Assembly (NCBI GenBank): GCA_030067055.1
Contig: JASJAL010000049.1
Location: 1 to 16,110, forward strand
Length of the DNA stretch: 16,110 nucleotides
DNA from: Kiloniellales bacterium
GTDB lineage: Bacteria; Pseudomonadota; Alphaproteobacteria; Kiloniellales; JAKSBE01
Direction: 5' to 3'
The notes under the pieces: generated by a model
Databases searched by the model: none
The model's input: only the letters and a program-made list of their open reading frames with translations
Told to the model about the DNA's origin: nothing
Shown: positions 1 to 6,750 of the stretch, one piece after another
Position numbering within the stretch: the stretch's first letter is position 1
Layout: every line of letters starts with the position of its first letter
Program-made: the position numbers and the translations under genes

Positions 1-928
1 ACTTGCCCGTGCCCTTGTCCCCCGTCACCCAAATGTGAGGCCGCCAGTTGAGGGCCCCGGCGCAGAGCGCCGCGACGGCAAAACCCAAGAGCAAATAGGC
101 GTCGATCTCTCCACGTTTCCAAGTCCAAGTTCCGAAATACCGCAGCAACCGAGCGGCGGGTCCGTTTTCGCCCGCCACCGCCGGCGTCGAACTGGGACGG
201 AGGCTGGCTTCCGCCGCCGGATAGACGTGACTGCCGATAAAGCCCGGCGCTTGCTCCCGGCCGCCGACATAAATGACGTCACCGCAGTGAACGACCAGCT
301 CGAAGTTGTCGCCCAGCCAGACACCGCGGCCGCGGATCTTGCGACGCGGGTTGCCAATGCCGCGCCGATAGGCGGCATCCATCAATGCGGCTGCTACGTC
401 TTCGGCGGCGAAGCTGACGACGACCCCTTCTTTGTTTCGTCGGGGAAAGTGATCCCAAAGCCACTTCTGGCGATCCCCGAAAAGGCCCTGGATGCGCAGC
501 CGGGTGTGCTCCTGGTCCTTCAGCTCGCGAACCTGCCCAGCCGGATCGAGGTAGAAGTAAGCGTCTTCCCTCACGCCGATCGGCGTCACCGGACAGCCGC
601 CGGGTAGTACAGGCGGTCCGACTCTTTGGACGCCGCCGCCGTCGCGGTCCACCGACGGGTCGCCCATTGGCTTCGCCGTGGGTTTGCCGCGATTGCCAGC
701 CTCGGGGGCCGTGTACCCCGAGGCTTCGGGCGCGTCCGGCTCGATGATGTCGGCGGTTTCGAGCTGGAGTTTGATCGTGGCTTTGTCGTCGCCATCTCCA
801 TCGAGGGATTCATCTATCTCGAGATAGAACTCAGCAATTGGCGGCCGATCGTCCGCGCCACCTTTGATCGAGACATTTTCCCTCAGGTCATCTAATGACG
901 GCGGTCGCTTGTCGTTGTCGCCAGTCAT
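1..928 (-). CDS. Partial P-loop ATPase, probable mobile-element replication (primase/helicase-type) protein
   Basis: The frame is open from an ATG at 928-926 down to the window edge, giving 309 codons; the 3' part lies outside. An in-frame stop about 60 bp upstream of the ATG supports this start. The first ~110 residues are polar and acidic and look disordered. From about residue 111 a compact domain begins (CPVTPIGVREDAYFYLDP, then LFGDRQKWLWDHFPR at 149-163). Further on, ALNWRPHIWVTGDKGTGK (292-309) ends in a Walker A loop, G303-x4-G-K309, and the next codon starts with T, as Ser would. From memory this layout matches primase/helicase-like ATPases of phages and integrative elements in Alphaproteobacteria; no family name is certain. 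The likely role is element DNA replication. The gene is transcribed away from the tRNA-derived junction at 1260, and no other gene lies between, which fits a gene at the end of an integrated element. Confidence 0.65.
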   Translation of the reverse strand, partial: MTGDNDKRPPSLDDLRENVSIKGGADDRPPIAEFYLEIDESLDGDGDDKATIKLQLETADIIEPDAPEASGYTAPEAGNRGKPTAKPMGDPSVDRDGGGVQRVGPPVLPGGCPVTPIGVREDAYFYLDPAGQVRELKDQEHTRLRIQGLFGDRQKWLWDHFPRRNKEGVVVSFAAEDVAAALMDAAYRRGIGNPRRKIRGRGVWLGDNFELVVHCGDVIYVGGREQAPGFIGSHVYPAAEASLRPSSTPAVAGENGPAARLLRYFGTWTWKRGEIDAYLLLGFAVAALCAGALNWRPHIWVTGDKGTGK

Positions 929-1068
929 TGGATACGCCTTGCCCAGGCGGCGACCCGCCGCCTCCGACCGAAGTGCAAACGCGTATCACGGACTTGCTCA
1001 GCGATTCTGAGGCAGTTAGGGTGAAGCATATTTCGGTTCTCTGCATTTAATCGGTTGCGGGAATCACA

Positions 1069-1100
1069 GAGCCCGTTGCGGTTGCCGCCGCAACGGGCTC
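1069..1100 (+). terminator. Strong hairpin, possible intrinsic terminator
   Basis: GAGCCCGTTGCGG (1069-1081) pairs perfectly with CCGCAACGGGCTC (1088-1100) around a 6-nt loop, TTGCCG. On the plus strand it is followed by AGCTTTTGG, a short T run typical of weak intrinsic terminators. No plus-strand gene ends just before it. It may instead protect the element end from read-through, or be a structural or protein-binding site. Confidence 0.45.
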
Positions 1101-1180
1101 AGCTTTTGGCTAAGCTGTTTGCACAGTCTCTCGATGTTGCCTGCTGGCAATACGGCGCTCGACCCGCTTCAAACCTATGA

Positions 1181-1210
1181 CGGGATTCTGCGGGATTCAG
1201 CGGGTCTGAC
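1181..1210 (+). repeat. Three tandem 10-bp repeats, possible integrase arm sites
   Basis: CGGGATTCTG (1181-1190), CGGGATTCAG (1191-1200) and CGGGTCTGAC (1201-1210) follow each other directly. The first two differ at one position and the third shares CGGGT/A and the period. The 10-bp period puts each copy on the same face of the helix. Their place, about 50 bp inside the tRNA-derived junction, is where arm-type binding sites of tyrosine recombinases commonly lie. The repeats are seen directly; the function is inferred. Confidence 0.45.
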
Positions 1211-1212
1211 GG

Positions 1213-1248
1213 CCCCGAGAATTCTTTGAAAAGCGTGGGAATTCGGGG
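1213..1248. repeat. Imperfect inverted repeat next to the att core
   Basis: CCCCGAGAATTC (1213-1224) and GAATTCGGGG (1239-1248) are complementary except for a 2-nt insertion (GA) in the left arm, with 14 nt between them. It sits between the tandem repeats and the tRNA remnant. It could be an accessory site for recombination or chance in a GC-rich context. Confidence 0.25.
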
Positions 1249-1259
1249 ACTTCTCGCTA

Positions 1260-1306
<47 letters not shown>

Positions 1307-1436
1307 GACTACCGCGATATCTCCAAACACGATTGCAAGTTGCTGAATTGGCGAGCCTTTTTCGCCATGGCCGCGCCATCGGTCCGGAGGCGCTCGCGTT
1401 CATCTGAACGCAGGGCTGCTGCTCCACCCGGGCCAC
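1307..1436. other. Intergenic segment between tRNA remnant and ATL gene
   Basis: No gene is visible. It contains a weak 6-bp hairpin with a T-rich loop (TGGCGA 1349-1354 with TCGCCA 1362-1367), which may be the old tRNA terminator, and a perfect 7-bp inverted repeat at 1396-1411. Confidence 0.4.
1396..1411. repeat. Short perfect inverted repeat downstream of the ATL gene
   Basis: GCGTTCA (1396-1402) and TGAACGC (1405-1411) flank only two bases. It lies 25 bp past the stop of the leftward ATL gene, a place for a terminator, but there is no T run after it on the minus strand. The 2-nt loop is also too tight for the full stem to form in RNA. Confidence 0.25.
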
Positions 1437-1901
1437 TCATAGGCGCCATCGGCACCAGGCGCCGCGGCGGCGGAGTTGCTGGCTGCGGAGGGCCAGGTCC
1501 TCCAAATCGAAGCCCTGAGATTCGAGCCATTGCCAGCCGGGCCCTTGCCAGGCGACCGCCTTGAAGTCGACCCGGCCCCGGGCGTCGAAGCCGATGCCTT
1601 CGGCCCTCAGCAGGCGCCGCTGGCGCAGATCGCCGTCACCGCCATCCTTGCGGTCGCTGATTTTACCCTGAGCGTTGATGATCCGGTGCCAGGGTACGTG
1701 CCTGCCGTCCGGCAGCGTGGCAAGGGCCCGCCCGACGATGCGCGCCGAACCCAGACCCAGAATGAAGGCAATCTGTCCATAGGTCGCCACCTCGCCGGGC
1801 GGCACTTGGCGGATGACCTCGGCGATCCTGGGATCGGCGGCGCCACCTTCAAGCGATCCGTCCCGGTTCTTGCGGGACTTTGGCGTTGAGACTCGGCTCA
1901 T
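1437..1901 (-). CDS. Alkyltransferase-like (ATL) DNA lesion-binding protein, MGMT family
   Basis: A 154-residue protein whose core matches the C-terminal DNA-binding domain of O6-alkylguanine-DNA alkyltransferases. [10 protein letters not shown] (36-45) carries the helix-turn-helix Tyr41, SARIVGRAL (52-60) holds the Arg finger Arg54, and VPWHRII (69-75) is the active-site loop. The acceptor Cys of the PCHR motif is Trp71 here, the mark of ATL proteins. These bind O6-alkylguanine without removing the alkyl group and pass the lesion to nucleotide excision repair. The ~35-residue C-terminal extension beyond the core, rich in Trp and Arg, is longer than usual. An in-frame TTG at 1916 would add five residues, but neither start has a clear ribosome site; ATG at 1901 is preferred. 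The gene lies right of the att remnant, so it is chromosomal, and it diverges from nuoA. Confidence 0.88.
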   Translation of the reverse strand: MSRVSTPKSRKNRDGSLEGGAADPRIAEVIRQVPPGEVATYGQIAFILGLGSARIVGRALATLPDGRHVPWHRIINAQGKISDRKDGGDGDLRQRRLLRAEGIGFDARGRVDFKAVAWQGPGWQWLESQGFDLEDLALRSQQLRRRGAWCRWRL

Positions 1902-1941
1902 CGTCTTGCTCTGCAAGAGGGGTGGCTCGGGCCGATAATCT

Positions 1942-1968
1942 TAGGGCAAGATGATCGAGATTGCCCTA
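1942..1968. promoter_or_regulatory. Perfect inverted repeat in the ATL-nuoA divergent region, candidate operator
   Basis: TAGGGCAA (1942-1949) and TTGCCCTA (1961-1968) are exact inverted complements separated by 11 bp, GATGATCGAGA. Half-site centres are 19 bp apart, near two helical turns, as for a dimeric regulator. It lies 41-67 bp upstream of the ATL start and ends 11 bp before the proposed nuo -35 box, so one protein could affect both transcripts. No known regulator consensus was recognised. Confidence 0.45.
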
Positions 1969-1979
1969 TGCCTTTGGGC

Positions 1980-2008
1980 TTTCCGCCTCCGGGCCGCGGT
2001 CCTATACT
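1980..2008 (+). promoter_or_regulatory. Candidate promoter of the nuo operon
   Basis: TATACT (2003-2008) is a good -10 match. TTTCCG (1980-1985), 17 bp upstream, is a weak -35. Transcription would begin near 2015, giving a leader of about 80 nt before nuoA. A weak -35 next to the dyad at 1942-1968 would suit an activated promoter, but this is inference. Confidence 0.35.
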
Positions 2009-2096
2009 CGCGCCGCTTGTCGCCCCTGGGGCGGAGAACTTAGGCCCCCGCGGCGCGAACCGCGGCGGGTTTCGAATCAGAGAGGTCTGGCGGCCG

Positions 2097-2465
2097 ATGG
2101 AGAACGCTCTCATCATCGAATACCTGCCGATCTTGATCTTTATCGGGATCGCGGTGGCCATGGCGGTGTTGATCGTCGCCGCCTCCTACATCCTCGGCGA
2201 ACAGCGCCCGGACAGCGAGAAGGTCTCGGCCTACGAGTGCGGCTTCGAGGCCTTCGACGACGCCCGCAGCCGCTTCGACGTCCGCTTCTATCTGGTTGCG
2301 ATCCTGTTCATTATTTTCGATTTGGAGGTGGCCTTTCTCTTTCCCTGGGCCGTATCTCTAGGTGAGACCGGAGAGTTCGGTTTCTGGTCGATGATGGTCT
2401 TCCTGGCGATCCTGACCATCGGGTTCATCTACGAGTGGAAGAAGGGAGCCTTGGAATGGGAGTAG
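2097..2465 (+). CDS. nuoA: NADH-quinone oxidoreductase subunit A
   Basis: A 122-residue membrane subunit of complex I, equivalent to mitochondrial ND3, with three hydrophobic helices (about 8-33, 63-85 and 95-113). The loop after helix 1 carries [20 protein letters not shown], the family signature, with Cys48 at the place of the ND3 loop cysteine that lines the quinone-site switch. Asp75 and Glu77 in FDLEVAF are the conserved acidic residues of helix 2. The frame stays open upstream to 1968, but that stretch is Gly/Pro/Arg-rich and unlike NuoA; ATG at 2097, with AGAGG at 2081-2085, gives the family's usual length. It is the first gene of the operon and its last 10 nt overlap nuoB. Confidence 0.97.
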   Translation: MENALIIEYLPILIFIGIAVAMAVLIVAASYILGEQRPDSEKVSAYECGFEAFDDARSRFDVRFYLVAILFIIFDLEVAFLFPWAVSLGETGEFGFWSMMVFLAILTIGFIYEWKKGALEWE

Positions 2466-3004
2466 AGGCCGGGCTTCAAAGCGGAGCCGCACTGCAGCCG
2501 GGCGCCGAGCAGGATCGGCTTCTGCGCCAGGTCACCAACGAAATAAGCGAGAAGGGGTTCCTGGTCGCGCAGTTCGACAAGCTGGCGGCTTGGGCACAGA
2601 CCGGCTCGCTCTGGCCGATGACCTTCGGACTGGCCTGCTGCGCGGTGGAGATGATGCACACCGGCTGCAGCCGCTACGATCTCGATCGTTTCGGGATCAT
2701 CTTTCGACCGAGCCCGCGGCAGTCCGACGTCATGATCGTTGCCGGGACCCTGACCAACAAGATGGCGCCGGCCCTGCGCAAGGTCTACGACCAGATGGCG
2801 GAGCCGCGCTGGGTGCTTTCGATGGGTTCCTGCGCCAATGGCGGCGGCTACTATCACTACTCCTATTCGGTGGTGCGCGGCTGCGATCGCATCGTGCCCG
2901 TCGACATCTACGTACCGGGCTGTCCGCCCACGGCGGAGGCTCTGCTCTATGGCTTCCTCCAACTGCAGAAGAAGATCCGGCGCGAAGCCGGCATAAAGGT
3001 GTAA
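2456..3004 (+). CDS. nuoB: NADH-quinone oxidoreductase subunit B
   Basis: A 182-residue peripheral subunit (mitochondrial PSST) that binds the terminal [4Fe-4S] cluster N2, which hands electrons to ubiquinone. The ligands are visible as Cys61 and Cys62 in [10 protein letters not shown], Cys126 in GSCANGG and Cys156 in VPGCPP. ATG at 2456 has AAGGGAG at 2442-2448 and lies inside the end of nuoA, so translation is probably coupled. An in-frame ATG at 2435 would add seven residues but lacks such a site. A 45-bp gap, with nothing notable in it, follows before nuoC. Confidence 0.98.
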   Translation: MGVEAGLQSGAALQPGAEQDRLLRQVTNEISEKGFLVAQFDKLAAWAQTGSLWPMTFGLACCAVEMMHTGCSRYDLDRFGIIFRPSPRQSDVMIVAGTLTNKMAPALRKVYDQMAEPRWVLSMGSCANGGGYYHYSYSVVRGCDRIVPVDIYVPGCPPTAEALLYGFLQLQKKIRREAGIKV

Positions 3005-3049
3005 GGCAAGGCCGTCGGCGGCTGGAAGAAACGGGACTGGAAGGCAGGG

Positions 3050-3667
3050 ATGGATGAGGCCCTCAGGGATCTCGGCGACTACGTCGCGGCCGCGCAACCT
3101 GGCATCGAAGCGGAGGTTGCCTACGGCGAACTGATGCTCCGTGCGGGGCCGGCGGCGCTGATCAAGCTTTTGACATTCTTGCGCGACGATCAGAATTGCC
3201 AGTTCAAGCAGCTGGTCGACATCACGGCGGTGGACTTCCCGGAACGCAATCCGCGCTTCGATGTGGTCTACAACCTCCTATCGCACAAACAGAATCAACG
3301 GATCCGGATCAAGGTCGCGGTCGAAGAGGAGACCACCGTGCCCTCGGCCTGCGAGGTCTACAGTGCCGCCAATTGGTTCGAGCGCGAAGTCTGGGACCTC
3401 TACGGCCTGTTCTTCGACAATCACCCGGATCTGCGCCGGATCCTTACGGACTATGGCTTCGAAGGCCATCCCCTGCGCAAGGACTTCCCGCTCACCGGCT
3501 ATGTCGAGGTGCGCTACGACGAGGAGCAGAAGCGGGTCGTCTACGAACCGGTCAAGCTGGTCCAGGAGTTCCGCAACTTCGACTTCGAGAGCCCCTGGGA
3601 GGGCATGCTGCAGCAATTGCCGGGCGACGAGAAGGCGGAAGCGGACGGCGAGGGAGGCAAGGCCTGA
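3050..3667 (+). CDS. nuoC: NADH-quinone oxidoreductase subunit C
   Basis: A 205-residue hydrophilic subunit (mitochondrial 30 kDa) of the connecting module, without cofactors. The 30-kDa signature spans residues 111-148: [20 protein letters not shown] followed by an [16 protein letters not shown] block. The last 15 residues are a charged Glu/Gly/Lys tail of little conservation. GGAAGG at 3039-3044 precedes the ATG. It is a free-standing gene, unlike the fused nuoCD of Escherichia coli, as is normal in Alphaproteobacteria. Its TGA shares one base with the nuoD ATG (TGATG). Confidence 0.97.
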   Translation: MDEALRDLGDYVAAAQPGIEAEVAYGELMLRAGPAALIKLLTFLRDDQNCQFKQLVDITAVDFPERNPRFDVVYNLLSHKQNQRIRIKVAVEEETTVPSACEVYSAANWFEREVWDLYGLFFDNHPDLRRILTDYGFEGHPLRKDFPLTGYVEVRYDEEQKRVVYEPVKLVQEFRNFDFESPWEGMLQQLPGDEKAEADGEGGKA

Positions 3668-4845
3668 TGCCCGAAGCCAAGATCAAGCCGCTGACGCTCA
3701 ACTTCGGACCCCAGCATCCGGCTGCGCACGGCGTGCTCCGGTTGGTCCTCGAGATGGACGGTGAGGTGGTGACCCGGGCCGACCCGCACATCGGCCTGCT
3801 CCATCGCGGCACCGAGAAACTGATCGAGTACAAGACCTACCTTCAGGCCGTGCCCTATTTCGACCGGCTCGACTACGTGGCGCCGATGAACCAGGAGCAC
3901 GCCTTCGCCTTGGCGGTCGAGAAGCTCCTCGGCATCACCGTGCCGCCGCGCGGCCAGTACATCCGCGTGCTCTATAGCGAGATTGGCCGGATCCTGAACC
4001 ATATCCTGAACCTCACGACCTTCGCCCTCGATGTCGGTGCGATGACCCCGATCCTCTGGGGCTTCGAGGAGCGCGAGCGCCTGATGGAGTTCTACGAGCG
4101 GGCTTCGGGTGCGCGGCTGCACGCCGCCTACTTCCGGCCCGGGGGTGTGCACCAGGATTTGCCGGCCGGACTGCTGGAGGACATCGGCGAGTTCTGCAAG
4201 ACCTTCCCGCAGGCGATCGCCCACATGGAAGGCCTGCTGACCGAGAACCGGATCTTCCGGCAGAGGACCGTCGACATCGGCGTGGTCAGCCCCGAAGAGT
4301 GCTACGACCTCGGTTTCAGCGGGCCGATGCTGCGCGGCTCGGGCGTGCCCTGGGACCTGCGGCGGGCCCAGCCCTACGAGTGCTACGCGGACCTGGACTT
4401 CGAGATTCCCGTCGGTAAGAACGGCGACTGCTTCGACCGCTACCTGGTGCGGATCGAAGAGATGCGCCAGAGCCTGCGGATCATCGAGCAATGCGTCGCA
4501 CGGATGCCGAAGGGCCCGGTCAGTGTGGAGAACAACAAGGTCACGCCGCCCAAGCGCGGTGAGATGAAGCGCTCGATGGAGGCGCTGATCCATCACTTCA
4601 AGCTTTACACCGAGGGCTATCACGTGCCGCCGGGTGAGACCTACACCGCGGTCGAGGCGCCCAAGGGCGAGTTCGGAGTCTATCTGGTTGCCGACGGCTC
4701 GAACCGCCCCTACAAGTGCAAGATCCGCGCGCCGGGCTTTGCACACCTGCAGGCCATGGACCACATGGCGCGGGGCTACATGCTGGCCGACACGGTGGCG
4801 CTGATCGGCTCAATGGATATCGTCTTTGGCGAGATCGACCGATGA
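3667..4845 (+). CDS. nuoD: NADH-quinone oxidoreductase subunit D
   Basis: A 392-residue subunit (mitochondrial 49 kDa), related to the large subunit of [NiFe] hydrogenases but lacking the metal ligands. With NuoB it forms the quinone pocket. His21 in [13 protein letters not shown] and Tyr70 in [11 protein letters not shown] match the quinone head-group residues His38 and Tyr87 of the Thermus Nqo4 protein. The C-terminus [10 protein letters not shown] is the standard family end. The same frame is open far upstream across nuoC, but the family start at 3667, with AGGGAGG at 3651-3657, is clear. Its stop overlaps the nuoE start by 4 nt (ATGA). Confidence 0.98.
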   Translation: MPEAKIKPLTLNFGPQHPAAHGVLRLVLEMDGEVVTRADPHIGLLHRGTEKLIEYKTYLQAVPYFDRLDYVAPMNQEHAFALAVEKLLGITVPPRGQYIRVLYSEIGRILNHILNLTTFALDVGAMTPILWGFEERERLMEFYERASGARLHAAYFRPGGVHQDLPAGLLEDIGEFCKTFPQAIAHMEGLLTENRIFRQRTVDIGVVSPEECYDLGFSGPMLRGSGVPWDLRRAQPYECYADLDFEIPVGKNGDCFDRYLVRIEEMRQSLRIIEQCVARMPKGPVSVENNKVTPPKRGEMKRSMEALIHHFKLYTEGYHVPPGETYTAVEAPKGEFGVYLVADGSNRPYKCKIRAPGFAHLQAMDHMARGYMLADTVALIGSMDIVFGEIDR

Positions 4846-5462
4846 AGGCATCCAGTTTTCCTGACGCCCGAAGCGGCAGCTTCAGCTTTTCGCCGGAGAA
4901 CGACACCCGGGCCAAGGCGATCGTCGCCCGCTATCCGGAAGGCCGCCAGGCCAGCGCCATCATTGCGTTGCTTGACCTGGCCCAGCGCCAGAACGGCGGC
5001 TGGCTGTCGGGCGAAGCGATCGAGTACGTTGCCGGCTACCTGGAGATCGCACCGATCCGGGCCTTCGAGGTCGCGACCTTCTACTCGATGTTCAACCTGA
5101 AGCCGGTCGGCAAGTACTTCATCCAGGTCTGCCGGACCACGCCCTGCTGGCTCTGCGGCTCAGACACCTTGACGCAGCTGTGCCGCGATAAGCTCGGCAT
5201 CGACAAGGGCGAGACCACCGAGGACGGCCTCTTCACACTGGTCGAGGTCGAATGCCTCGGCGCCTGCGCCAATGCGCCCATGGTGCAGATCAACGACGAC
5301 TACTACGAAGACCTGAACGCTGAGCGCCTGGCCGAGATCCTGGACGGGCTCGCGGCCGGCCGGGAGATCCAGATCGGATCCCAGAGCGGGCGCCAGGCCT
5401 CGGCGCCCGAAGGCGGCCCGCAGACCCTGCGCGACGTCGCTCCTGCCGGTGGAGACGCCTGA
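4842..5462 (+). CDS. nuoE: NADH-quinone oxidoreductase subunit E
   Basis: A 206-residue subunit (mitochondrial 24 kDa) with a thioredoxin-like fold that binds the [2Fe-2S] cluster N1a beside FMN in the NADH module. The ligands are Cys97 and Cys102 (CRTTPC) and Cys138 and Cys142 (CLGAC). The catalytic body ends near residue 170. About 35 residues rich in Gly, Ala, Ser and Gln follow and look disordered; E. coli NuoE lacks them, though tails are common in Alphaproteobacteria. No strong ribosome site precedes the ATG, so translation probably depends on coupling with nuoD. One base of its TGA is shared with the nuoF ATG. Confidence 0.97.
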   Translation: MKASSFPDARSGSFSFSPENDTRAKAIVARYPEGRQASAIIALLDLAQRQNGGWLSGEAIEYVAGYLEIAPIRAFEVATFYSMFNLKPVGKYFIQVCRTTPCWLCGSDTLTQLCRDKLGIDKGETTEDGLFTLVEVECLGACANAPMVQINDDYYEDLNAERLAEILDGLAAGREIQIGSQSGRQASAPEGGPQTLRDVAPAGGDA

Positions 5463-6745
5463 TGCTGCAGGACAAGGACCGCATCTTCACCAACCTCTAT
5501 GGCCAGGACGACTGGCGCCTCGAAGGTGCCCGGCGCCGCGGGGTCTGGAGCGAGATCAAGTCCCAGATCGAGCTCGGCCGCGACAAGATCATCGAGCAGG
5601 TCAAGGACTCCGACCTGCGCGGCCGGGGCGGGGCGGGCTTTCCGACCGGTCTCAAGTGGTCCTTCATGCCCAAGGAGCCGAAGGGACCATCTTACCTCGT
5701 GGTCAACGCCGACGAGTCCGAGCCGGGCACCTGCAAGGACCGGGAGATCCTGCGCAACGATCCGCACCGGCTGCTGGAAGGCTGCCTGGTCGCCGGCTTC
5801 GCCATGGGGGCCAGCGCCTGCTACATCTACATTCGCGGCGAGTTCTTCAACGAGGCGTCCAACGTCCAGGTCGCCATCGACGAGGCCTACGACGCCGGCC
5901 TGCTCGGCAAGAACGCCTGCGGCACCGGCTACGACTACGACGTCTACCTGCACCGTGGGGCGGGCGCCTACATCTGCGGCGAGGAGACTGCGCTGCTGGA
6001 GAGTCTCGAGGGCAAGAAGGGCCAGCCGCGCCTGAAGCCGCCCTTTCCGGCCATGGTCGGGCTATACGGCTGTCCGACGACCATCAACAATGTCGAGACC
6101 ATCGCCGTGGTGCCCGAGATCCTGCGCCGCGGCGTGCCCTGGTGGAGCGCGCTCGGCCGGCCCAAGAACACCGGGACCAAGATCTTTTCGATCTCGGGCC
6201 ACGTGAACACGCCCTGCAACGTCGAGGAGGAGATGGGTATCCCGCTCAAGGAGCTCATCGACAAGCATGCCGGTGGCGTGCGCGGCGGCTGGGACAATTT
6301 GCTGGCCGTCATCCCCGGCGGTTCCTCGGTACCCTGCCTGCCGAGGACGATTTGCGATTCGATCCTCATGGACTTTGACAGCCTGCGCGAGGTCAAGTCC
6401 GGCCTCGGTACCGCGGCCGTCATCGTCATGGATAAGTCGACCGACATCGTCGCTGCGATCCAGCGCCTCGCGCATTTCTACATGCACGAGAGCTGCGGCC
6501 AGTGTACGCCCTGTCGGGAAGGCACGGGCTGGATGTGGCGGGTCCTGACCCGAATGATCGATGGCCGCGCGGACGTCGAGGAGATCGACACCCTGTTCGA
6601 CGTGACCCGCCAGGTCGAGGGCCATACCATCTGTGCGCTCGGTGACGCCGCGGCCTGGCCGGTGCAGGGTCTGATCCGGCACTTCCGGCCGGAGCTGGAA
6701 CGGCGGATCGTCGAGTACAAGAAGACGGCGCAGGCGGCGGAGTAG
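5462..6745 (+). CDS. nuoF: NADH-quinone oxidoreductase subunit F
   Basis: A 427-residue subunit (mitochondrial 51 kDa) that oxidises NADH, carrying FMN and the [4Fe-4S] cluster N3. [16 protein letters not shown] (51-66) is the FMN/NADH glycine-rich motif, [19 protein letters not shown] (166-184) belongs to the nucleotide site, and the N3 ligands are Cys345, Cys348 and Cys351 ([12 protein letters not shown]) plus Cys391 (HTICALGD). GGAG at 5451-5454 is well placed for the start. Five bases separate it from nuoG. Confidence 0.98.
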   Translation: MLQDKDRIFTNLYGQDDWRLEGARRRGVWSEIKSQIELGRDKIIEQVKDSDLRGRGGAGFPTGLKWSFMPKEPKGPSYLVVNADESEPGTCKDREILRNDPHRLLEGCLVAGFAMGASACYIYIRGEFFNEASNVQVAIDEAYDAGLLGKNACGTGYDYDVYLHRGAGAYICGEETALLESLEGKKGQPRLKPPFPAMVGLYGCPTTINNVETIAVVPEILRRGVPWWSALGRPKNTGTKIFSISGHVNTPCNVEEEMGIPLKELIDKHAGGVRGGWDNLLAVIPGGSSVPCLPRTICDSILMDFDSLREVKSGLGTAAVIVMDKSTDIVAAIQRLAHFYMHESCGQCTPCREGTGWMWRVLTRMIDGRADVEEIDTLFDVTRQVEGHTICALGDAAAWPVQGLIRHFRPELERRIVEYKKTAQAAE

Positions 6746-6750
6746 GGACC

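Larger units (their letters stand above)
929..1259. other. Gene-free terminal segment of the element
   Basis: About 330 bp with no convincing gene on either strand. It holds a 13-bp stem hairpin (1069-1100), a small dyad directly after it (AGCTT 1101-1105 with AAGCT 1112-1116), three tandem 10-mers (1181-1210) and an imperfect inverted repeat (1213-1248). A 52-codon minus-strand frame (888-1046) overlaps the start of the P-loop gene but has no recognisable content. The segment around 1010-1060 is richer in A+T than its surroundings and could contain the promoter of the leftward gene, but no clear -35/-10 pair was found. Confidence 0.5.

Noticed and set aside
35..895. Plus-strand frames of 190 and 89 codons at 35-607 and 626-895
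   Set aside because: They are shadows of the minus-strand P-loop protein, whose frame is continuous across both and ends in a clear Walker A motif.
888..1046. A 52-codon minus-strand frame upstream of the P-loop gene
   Set aside because: It overlaps the P-loop gene by 41 bp, has no clear ribosome site and no resemblance to excisionase or AlpA-type regulators.
1396..1411. A LexA-type operator at the GTTC-N4-GAAC dyad
   Set aside because: Alphaproteobacterial LexA sites are direct GTTC-N7-GTTC repeats, and the dyad is downstream of the ATL gene, not at a promoter.
1968..2096. A 43-residue N-terminal extension of NuoA
   Set aside because: It covers the inferred promoter, is Gly/Pro/Arg-rich, and NuoA proteins are about 120 residues from the internal ATG.
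3541..4764. A 407-codon antisense frame over nuoC/nuoD
   Set aside because: Opposite conserved NuoD; no recognisable domain and no ribosome site of note.
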